A stretch of DNA of 5,197 nucleotides from Gammaproteobacteria bacterium. GTDB lineage: Bacteria > Pseudomonadota > Gammaproteobacteria > SZUA-229. The notes beneath the pieces are model-generated. The model did not search any database. It was not told the origin of the DNA and saw only the letters and a program-made list of their open reading frames with translations. The translations under genes were made by a program, and so were the position numbers. The stretch covers positions 1 through 5,197 of the forward strand of contig JAESSQ010000286.1 in assembly GCA_016764035.1 (NCBI GenBank), read 5' to 3'. This document shows, one piece after another, positions 1-5,197 of this stretch (position 1 is the stretch's first letter; each line of letters begins with the position of its first letter).

Positions 1-1
1 T

Positions 2-196
2 ACGGGTCTAGTCGTTGAAGAAGTTTATGGTATGCGGCATTTTAGAAAGAGTGATCTGACAACAGACATACCTGAGATACATGAAAAAATTACGCCATAT
101 GTGGATAGTGCCTTTAAACAGGCTGATGAGCATTGGCCAGTATTAGATATTAAAGAGTTGATACAAGATGAGCGTTTTGCGCATGTGTCTTTATAG
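2..196 (+). CDS. pilI: CheW-like adaptor PilI, C-terminal part (5' end outside window)
   Basis: An open frame enters from the window edge and ends at TAG 194-196, giving 64 residues. It begins TGLVVEEVYGMRHF, which matches the late CheW-domain strand pattern (GL.V.EV..M) and the PilI version with MxHF. It continues through a proline- and acid-rich stretch (DIPEIHEKITPYV) and ends in WPVLDIKELIQDERFAHVSL, a form of the W-x-x-LDI-x-x-L tail common in CheW-like proteins. By family knowledge, PilI is a cytoplasmic scaffold that couples the chemoreceptor PilJ to the histidine kinase ChpA. Both partners follow directly on the same strand, which is the main reason for calling PilI rather than a general CheW. 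The N-terminal two thirds are not visible, so the start and total length (family about 180 residues) cannot be given. Confidence 0.88.
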   Translation, partial: TGLVVEEVYGMRHFRKSDLTTDIPEIHEKITPYVDSAFKQADEHWPVLDIKELIQDERFAHVSL

Positions 197-305
197 CAGC
201 TAACAAAAAAGATAGTAAACAATAAAAAATTAACAGTAAGTATATAGATCACTAATACGTCAACGATGTGAGATGACGGGTTATGTTGATTGGAGATAAG
301 GTCTT
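197..305 (+). other. AT-rich pilI-pilJ intergenic gap
   Basis: This 109-base gap is rich in A and T, with two A6 runs near 205-210 and 224-229. It contains no convincing open frame and no GC-rich hairpin followed by a T run, so transcription probably reads through from pilI to pilJ. A short inverted repeat, CGTCA at 258-262 with TGACG at 274-278 (11-base loop), is too small to call. A weak sigma70-like pair, TTAACA 230-235 and TAATAC 253-258 at 17-base spacing, could provide a secondary promoter; only the -35 is a good match. The last 15 bases hold the pilJ ribosome binding site. Confidence 0.5.
292..301 (+). promoter_or_regulatory. Ribosome binding site of pilJ
   Basis: The purine-rich run GGAGATAAGG lies just upstream of ATG 306. 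Its GGAG core (292-295) ends 10 bases before the start, and the second AAGG (298-301) ends 4 bases before it. This supports ATG 306 as the pilJ start, as does the membrane helix beginning at residue 13 of the resulting protein. Confidence 0.7.
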
Positions 306-2366
306 ATGAGTGTAGGAAAAAAGGGTATCGCAACAGGTAAATCGTTATTAATTATCGGTGTGTTGCTATCAATCTTCATTATTCTTATGTTGGGAAGTCT
401 GGTGTATGTCGGTGATAAACGTGCCACGTTACAGCGCCATGTCGAGTTATCTTCCGACCAGTTATTATTATCCCAGAAGATGACGACTTATTCGTTGAAA
501 ACATCGTCAGGTAATGTAAAAGCTTTTGATAACTTGGCAAAAGCCAGACGAGGTTTTGATGCAATTATAGCCACCTTGCGTTCAGGTGATGAACAAACAG
601 ATGCGTTGCCAGAGCAGCAATTGCTAGCGCTTAATTCTGTAGATGCTGATTGGCGTAAATATCGTAAAGATGTTGACGTGATATTGAATGGCCGGTCATC
701 GGTTATAGAAGTTAATGATTTGCACCAGGTTATCGAAAGTTATATCCCTCAAATGTTGACTTATTCAGATGAAGTCGTGGGTATATTGATTAAAAAGAAT
801 GCACCGCCTAGACAAATTTATCTGGCATCGCGACAGATGATGTTGTCTCAGCGTATTCAGAGCAATCTGAATCAGGTACTTGCTGGTGGTAACAACGCGG
901 TGGAGGCAGCAGACAGATTTGGTCGAGCTGCGGTATTGTTTGGTCAGGTACTTGAAGGTTTAATGAAAGGCTCTAAAGGTTTACGTATTGATAAGGTTAC
1001 CGATAAGGCAGCCAGTGCAAAACTGCGTGAAATAGCACCGTTAATCAGTGCAGTGAATGATAATGCAGCCAGTATACTTGAGTTGTCACCTGCACTATTT
1101 AAAGTGAAAGCAGCAACGGGCCGAGTGAGCAGTGGCTCCGAACGCATGCTTAAATCAATTGAAACACTTCAGGGGAAAATCATTGCACAAGGTGATGAGC
1201 TCGATATTATCTTACTAATAGGTATTGGTTTTGGTGGTATTGTCGTCGTGTTAATTGTTATCGGTGGTCTTCTTCTATTGAAAGACGCTCGACAACGTGA
1301 AGAAAATGCGTTGGAAAGTAACCGTAGAAACCAGCGTGCTATTCTTCGTTTACTCGATGAGATGGCTAATCTGGCGGATGGTGATTTAACCTTGCATGCA
1401 ACGGTAACCGAAGAAATTACGGGGGCGATTGCGGATTCTGTGAATTTCACCATCGATGCTTTACGTACACTGGTGACGACAATCAACAACACAGCATCGG
1501 AAGTTTCGTTATCGACAGAAAAAACGCAGAAAACAGCGATAGAACTTGCTGAGGCTTCAAATAAACAGGCGCGTGAAATTGCATCGGCAAGTGCGGCTAT
1601 TACCGAGATGGCGGACTCGATGTCAACAGTATCTGAAAACGCGGATAACTCTGCGCAAGTAGCGCAGCAGTCGGTAGATATAGCACAGAAAGGTGCGCAA
1701 GTAGTAAGAGATACAATTGGCTCGATGGAAAATATTCGTGAGACTATTCAAGAAACGTCGAAACGCATTAAGCGATTAGGTGAGTCTTCACAGGAAATTG
1801 GTGACATCGTAGGGCTTATTACAGAAATTGCGGACCAGACCAATATTCTTGCGTTAAATGCAGCGATTCAAGCATCGACAGCAGGTGACGCAGGTCGTGG
1901 TTTTGCGGTGGTAGCGGATGAGGTGCAACGACTAGCAGAACGTGCAGGTAATGCGACCAAACAGATTGAAGGCTTGGTAAATACCATTCAGGCCGACACC
2001 AGTGAAGCGGTTAAATCTATGGAAATGAGCACCGCAGGTGTGGTTAGTGGGGCATCCATGGCGGAAGACGCGGGTGTTGCATTGAAAGAAATTGAGTCAG
2101 TAAACAGTGAGCTCTCAAACCTTATTAAAGGTATTTCTACCTCTACTAAACAACAGTCAAAAGTAGCTTTATCCGTATCGGATTCGATGAATGTGATTCA
2201 AGAAATTACCTTGCAGACTTCAGAAGGTACCGAAGTAACATCTACATCACTGGCTGCCTTGAATGAACTGTCGGGTGAATTGGGACGTTCGGTGTCTGGT
2301 TTTAAACTACCGTCATCCGATGATGATGAAAACGTTGATACGGTTATTCTTGAGAGTCATGCATAG
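306..2366 (+). CDS. pilJ: Type IV pilus methyl-accepting chemoreceptor PilJ
   Basis: This complete 686-residue protein is the membrane receptor of the Pil-Chp pathway. After a short basic cytoplasmic N-terminus, residues 13-35 form membrane helix 1. A periplasmic region of about 260 residues follows, with two copies of the PilJ sensor motif: SSDQLLLSQKM from residue 49 and ASRQMMLSQRI from residue 174. Membrane helix 2 spans 301-325, then a HAMP-like region (about 327-395, with ADGDLT at 357-362), then the long signalling coiled coil. The kinase-contacting hairpin is clear at about 505-546 (EIADQTNILALNAAI, GRGFAVVADEVQRLAER). The hairpin reads IQASTAGDAGRG where general receptors read IEAARAGEQGRG, which is the known PilJ-type variant. 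There is no C-terminal pentapeptide for CheR/CheB docking; the end is DDDENVDTVILESHA. Size, topology and the neighbours pilI and chpA all fit PilJ. In Pseudomonas this receptor acts in twitching, surface sensing and cAMP control; the same role here is inferred. Confidence 0.96.
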   Translation: MSVGKKGIATGKSLLIIGVLLSIFIILMLGSLVYVGDKRATLQRHVELSSDQLLLSQKMTTYSLKTSSGNVKAFDNLAKARRGFDAIIATLRSGDEQTDALPEQQLLALNSVDADWRKYRKDVDVILNGRSSVIEVNDLHQVIESYIPQMLTYSDEVVGILIKKNAPPRQIYLASRQMMLSQRIQSNLNQVLAGGNNAVEAADRFGRAAVLFGQVLEGLMKGSKGLRIDKVTDKAASAKLREIAPLISAVNDNAASILELSPALFKVKAATGRVSSGSERMLKSIETLQGKIIAQGDELDIILLIGIGFGGIVVVLIVIGGLLLLKDARQREENALESNRRNQRAILRLLDEMANLADGDLTLHATVTEEITGAIADSVNFTIDALRTLVTTINNTASEVSLSTEKTQKTAIELAEASNKQAREIASASAAITEMADSMSTVSENADNSAQVAQQSVDIAQKGAQVVRDTIGSMENIRETIQETSKRIKRLGESSQEIGDIVGLITEIADQTNILALNAAIQASTAGDAGRGFAVVADEVQRLAERAGNATKQIEGLVNTIQADTSEAVKSMEMSTAGVVSGASMAEDAGVALKEIESVNSELSNLIKGISTSTKQQSKVALSVSDSMNVIQEITLQTSEGTEVTSTSLAALNELSGELGRSVSGFKLPSSDDDENVDTVILESHA

Positions 2367-2393
2367 GGCTAGTCAGCTTCGGGTAATCGGACT

Positions 2394-5197
2394 ATGAATC
2401 CAGATAACACAGTCGAATATAATTCTCTAAATTGGGTTAAGACTCAGTTAGACGATGTCCTGTCTGATGCACAATCATGTCTTAATGAATATATTGAAAA
2501 TAATGCTGCAGGTGAATTAGAAAACTGTATCGAACATTTGCAATTGATCTATGGCACTTTACAGATGGTTGAAGTGTATGGCGCAGCGATGCTTGCTGAA
2601 GAAATGCAATTAACGAGTTCGGCATTATTAGCAGGTAATATCGAGCGCGCTGAAGATACTTACGATGTTCTGATGCGGGCCATGTTGCAATTGCCTGACT
2701 ATCTGGAAGGTATACAGGCAGGCAAAAAAGACGCACCGATAATACTTATGCCTTTGTTTAATGATCTTCGTGCTGCGCGCAAAGAAGGTTTATTGTCTGA
2801 GAGTGTTTTATTTTTACCTGAACTGGAAAACACCAGGTTAAATTCGGAAAGATATGATACAAGTGTTATTGAGCCTGGTAAGTTGCAGGAAGAAACAAAA
2901 CGATTACGCATACATTACCAGCTTGGATTATTAGACTTTATTCGAAACAATAAAGAGCACGTTGGGTTGCAGCGAATGAAGGCTGTATTGCGTTCGCTTG
3001 AAATAGTTTCTAGCGATAAAGAAGTGCGCCATGTCTGGATGATAGTAGGTGCGCTTGTCGAAGGCTTAATGAAACAAGGCATCGATACTAATTTAAGTAT
3101 AAAGATGTTATTGGCGGCTGTTGATCGTCAATTAAAATTTATTCTAGATAATGGCGAAGATGACTATGCCAATAATTATTCGAAGGATCTGATTAAAAAT
3201 GTACTGTACTACGTCGGGCTTAGTACAGTAAATACAAAATCAATCGCTGCGGTCAAAGAGGCTTACAATTTAGACGAGCTCATTCAACAAGAAGACGATG
3301 AGTCTGCCTCCATCGGTGGGTTGAATGCTGATTTATTTGGTACGGTATCGATAGGCATTACCGAAGATTTAGAAAAAGTAAAAGATACGCTCGAGCTGTT
3401 TATGTACAGCAACGATAAAGATGTGACTCAGCTTACATCGGTTGCTGAGCAGTTAGGTAAAATTGCCGACACTTACGGCATGTTGGGTATGGGTGAGGCG
3501 CGACATTTAATTATGGCTCAGCGTACGATTATAGAAAGTATGGTCGAAGGTAGCGTTGAAATAAATGATGATGTTGTGATGGATATTGCATCAAATTTGC
3601 TTAACGTAGAAGCTGAACTTAAGGATTATATCGATTCACGATCGGGTGCTGCCGATTTAAACATTAACAAGGGTGAGCAAAATATTCCCGCTGCTGAATA
3701 TCGGCAGGTGGTACACACGGTGGTTGCTGAAGGGTTGAATAATTTCAGCCTGGCAAAGGAAGCCATACTGTCCTATGTAACGGGTATTGGTGATAAGGGT
3801 CAGCTTGAAACAATTCTGCTTCGTCTCGAAGAAGTTCGTGGCGTTTCCATGATGTTGCATTTAGATCGTGTAGAAATATTGATTGAAAAGTTAAAGCATT
3901 TTGTGCAGGTTGCATTGGTCGATAATGACCATAAGGCAACGGAAAGTGAACAAGATAGCATTGCTGATGTTTTTGTTTCTATAGAATACTTCTTCGAGGC
4001 TATCTCTGAAGGTAGACCAGGCGTCGAACAGGGATTAACTGCCGGCTATGCAGCGGTCGAAAAACTTCAAAAGATAGTAGAGTCCTACGGTGACCCCGGA
4101 AATCAGCATAATCTCATTGAAATAACGCCTGAGCAAGAAAGTGAGTTGCAAATTGATGCACTGAATGTTGATGAACAAACCAGTCTAAAAAAAAATTCAG
4201 CTGAGGCGGTTGTTGAACAGCCCGTAGTTGAAGAAACTGCTCCTGACGATATTGATGTTACACAGTATTCGATTTTGTCAGATGATGCCGATGAAGAAAT
4301 TGTAGAAATATTTATCGAAGAAGCAATCGACGTATTAGGTGAATTACATGAGCACTTTCCGCAATGGAAAGTAAATAACGATGATGAAGAATCGTTAGCT
4401 GTTATACGTCGAGGGTTTCATACATTAAAAGGAAGTGGTCGTTTATTGGGCGCCGATATGATCGGCGAGTTTTCATGGAAATTTGAAAATGTACTCAATC
4501 GCTTTATTGATAATAAAATAACGGTTAGTGACGACTTGTTTAATGTGTTTGATGAAGCGCTGGCAGTACTACCTCAGCTTATCGAACAACTTAAAGGTAA
4601 CCGTGAGCCCATCGAAAACATTGGGCAACTAATGGCATCTGCTGACGCATTGGCGGAAGGCAAAATGGTTTCACCTGTTTCTGTTGAAGCAAGTGATACA
4701 GAAACAATTATCACTGAAACCATCACCACAGAAGCTATCACCATAGAAGAAGATGACGTAGAAGTAATTGACACTGACATCGCGATGGAATTTGCTACTG
4801 ATAATACAGTAGAGATTGAGCAAAACCTGGATTTAGAAGTAGGCGATGAACAGCTGAACCCCTCTGAATTATCGCATGATGAATATGTTTTTCTCGATAG
4901 TCTGTCTGCCGATCTAGTCGTTATCGAGGACGATGTATTTGCTGCGGAAGATGTAATTGAAGAAACGGTCGTGCTTGATGTCGCTGAAGAAGTAGAATCA
5001 GCAGAAGAAGAAATAATTCTATTTGAAGAAACCGATATAACACTTGAAAATGAACAGCAGTTGTTTAATGAAGAAAGTCCGGCTAAAGAAGAAAATGCAG
5101 TAGAAGAAATAATAGAAAAATCAGATGCTAATGAAATAACGCAAACAGCGACCAATGATGATTCATACACAGGTGACTTTGAAATAATAATCGATGA
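2394..5197 (+). CDS. chpA: Hybrid chemotaxis kinase ChpA (CheA-like), N-terminal 934 residues, 3' end outside window
   Basis: An uninterrupted frame runs from ATG 2394 to the window edge. The frame is closed upstream by TAG 2370-2372 with no NTG codon between, and the next in-frame ATG is codon 58, so the start is well bounded. Shine-Dalgarno support is weak (GGGT at 2381-2384), and the start lies 27 bases after the pilJ stop, suggesting translational coupling. Residues 1-160 match the ChpA/FimL N-terminal module (QMVEVYGAAMLAEEM, LPDYLEGIQAGKKD). More helical bundles follow at about 163-297, 318-430 and 440-515, then the SIEYFFEAISEGRPG segment at 526-545. The first canonical HPt domain is at about 630-735, with HTLKGSGR and phospho-acceptor His676. 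Residues 760-934 are a highly acidic linker. Known ChpA proteins carry further HPt domains, a CheA kinase core and a receiver, none of which falls in the window. ChpA phosphorylates PilG and PilH to control pilus dynamics. Confidence 0.93.
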   Translation, partial: MNPDNTVEYNSLNWVKTQLDDVLSDAQSCLNEYIENNAAGELENCIEHLQLIYGTLQMVEVYGAAMLAEEMQLTSSALLAGNIERAEDTYDVLMRAMLQLPDYLEGIQAGKKDAPIILMPLFNDLRAARKEGLLSESVLFLPELENTRLNSERYDTSVIEPGKLQEETKRLRIHYQLGLLDFIRNNKEHVGLQRMKAVLRSLEIVSSDKEVRHVWMIVGALVEGLMKQGIDTNLSIKMLLAAVDRQLKFILDNGEDDYANNYSKDLIKNVLYYVGLSTVNTKSIAAVKEAYNLDELIQQEDDESASIGGLNADLFGTVSIGITEDLEKVKDTLELFMYSNDKDVTQLTSVAEQLGKIADTYGMLGMGEARHLIMAQRTIIESMVEGSVEINDDVVMDIASNLLNVEAELKDYIDSRSGAADLNINKGEQNIPAAEYRQVVHTVVAEGLNNFSLAKEAILSYVTGIGDKGQLETILLRLEEVRGVSMMLHLDRVEILIEKLKHFVQVALVDNDHKATESEQDSIADVFVSIEYFFEAISEGRPGVEQGLTAGYAAVEKLQKIVESYGDPGNQHNLIEITPEQESELQIDALNVDEQTSLKKNSAEAVVEQPVVEETAPDDIDVTQYSILSDDADEEIVEIFIEEAIDVLGELHEHFPQWKVNNDDEESLAVIRRGFHTLKGSGRLLGADMIGEFSWKFENVLNRFIDNKITVSDDLFNVFDEALAVLPQLIEQLKGNREPIENIGQLMASADALAEGKMVSPVSVEASDTETIITETITTEAITIEEDDVEVIDTDIAMEFATDNTVEIEQNLDLEVGDEQLNPSELSHDEYVFLDSLSADLVVIEDDVFAAEDVIEETVVLDVAEEVESAEEEIILFEETDITLENEQQLFNEESPAKEENAVEEIIEKSDANEITQTATNDDSYTGDFEIIID
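4187..4195 (+). repeat. A9 homopolymer tract inside chpA
   Basis: Nine consecutive A residues are read as CTA AAA AAA AAT at codons 598-601, between the FimL-like module and the first intact HPt domain. Bases 4187-4193 form the A AAA AAA heptamer in the frame used by known -1 ribosomal slippery sites. Gain of one base, or -1 slippage, leads to TGA after codon 603. Loss of one base leads to TAG after codon 610. A small hairpin (4205-4222, 3+3 base pairs with one G-A mismatch) lies about 10 bases downstream; it is weak. Whether slippage occurs cannot be told from the sequence. Confidence 0.6.
4281..4598 (+). other. Canonical HPt domain within ChpA
   Basis: Residues 630-735 of ChpA form a histidine phosphotransfer four-helix bundle. 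The sequence opens with the acidic amphipathic helix EEIVEIFIEEAIDVLGEL. The second helix carries RRGFHTLKGSGRLLGA with phospho-acceptor His676 and the conserved Lys679 and Gly680. A third helix begins near GEFSWKFENVLN. This is the only site in the visible part of ChpA with a complete HxxKG motif, so it is the first expected phosphorylation site of the protein. Confidence 0.92.
4671..5197 (+). other. Long acidic linker of ChpA
   Basis: Residues 760-934 contain only two basic residues (both Lys, near 5090 and 5119) and no Arg, while Glu and Asp make up roughly a third. Hydrophobics are mainly scattered Val, Ile and Leu, and no HPt motif is visible. It probably forms a flexible, negatively charged tether between HPt domains, as such linkers do in other ChpA proteins. 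The biased codons also create a long serine-rich antisense open frame that is not a gene. Confidence 0.75.
4698..4757 (+). repeat. Degenerate 15-base tandem repeat in the ChpA acidic linker
   Basis: Residues 769-788 read as five-residue units TETII, TETIT, TEAIT, IEEDD, corresponding to imperfect 15-base units starting at 4698, 4713, 4728 and 4743. The first three units are clearly related and the fourth has decayed. This suggests that part of the linker grew by local duplication. Confidence 0.5.

Noticed and set aside
25..252. 75-codon antisense open frame with a hydrophobic stretch, across the pilI end
   Set aside because: Most of it is opposite the PilI CheW-like C-terminus, and its ATG lies in the AT-rich gap with no clear ribosome binding site. 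The hydrophobic look comes from reverse reading of A-rich codons.
258..278. Inverted repeat CGTCA/TGACG as a terminator or operator
   Set aside because: There are only five base pairs around an 11-base loop and no T run follows, so it is too weak to call.
1169..1492. 107-codon antisense open frame inside pilJ
   Set aside because: It overlaps the second membrane helix and HAMP region of a certain gene and shows no protein-like pattern.
2482..2911. Two overlapping antisense open frames (84 and 70 codons)
   Set aside because: Both lie opposite the conserved FimL-like start of chpA and have no family resemblance.
3657..3939. Two overlapping antisense open frames (67 and 64 codons)
   Set aside because: They are shadows of the continuous chpA frame and show no recognisable motif.
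4574..5170. 198-codon antisense open frame, very rich in serine, isoleucine and threonine
   Set aside because: It lies wholly opposite the acidic chpA linker, where GAA/GAT-rich codons read backwards as Ser-, Phe- and Ile-type codons. It has no recognisable domain, so it is a composition artefact.
1..5197. Mobile elements, CRISPR arrays, tRNA or rRNA genes
   Set aside because: No transposase, terminal inverted repeats, regularly spaced repeats or RNA gene signatures were seen. Nearly all of the window is explained by three collinear chemosensory genes.

Overview
The window is a slice of a type IV pilus chemosensory (Pil-Chp) operon, read entirely on the + strand. It most likely comes from a gammaproteobacterium of moderate-to-low GC (low-to-mid 40s percent, judged by eye). 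The gene order pilI-pilJ-chpA and the protein architecture are typical of Pseudomonas, Xanthomonas and Acinetobacter-type twitching-motility clusters. The sequence does not allow a genus call.

Layout: (1) 2-196, the last 64 codons of a CheW-like adaptor (PilI). (2) 197-305, an AT-rich gap ending in the pilJ ribosome binding site. (3) 306-2366, complete pilJ, a 686-residue methyl-accepting chemoreceptor with two membrane helices and a duplicated PilJ-type periplasmic sensor motif. (4) 2367-2393, a 27-base gap with no pilK. (5) 2394-5197, the 5' part (934 codons, running off the window) of chpA, the large hybrid CheA-type kinase. What is present of ChpA is a FimL-like N-terminal helical module without a usable phosphohistidine, then one canonical HPt domain (His676), then a very acidic linker.

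How the genes work together: in the characterised Pseudomonas system PilJ senses periplasmic or pilus-related input, PilI couples PilJ to ChpA, and ChpA phosphorylates the response regulators PilG and PilH, which control pilus extension and retraction and cAMP output. PilG and PilH would be expected upstream of this window, and the ChpA kinase core and receiver downstream of it.

Nothing here looks like a wholly new system. The points most worth a second look are a 9-A slippery tract in chpA that would release a FimL-sized product if slippage occurs, the run of degenerate HPt-like bundles before the first intact one, the absence of pilK between pilJ and chpA, and the highly acidic, repeat-containing linker.
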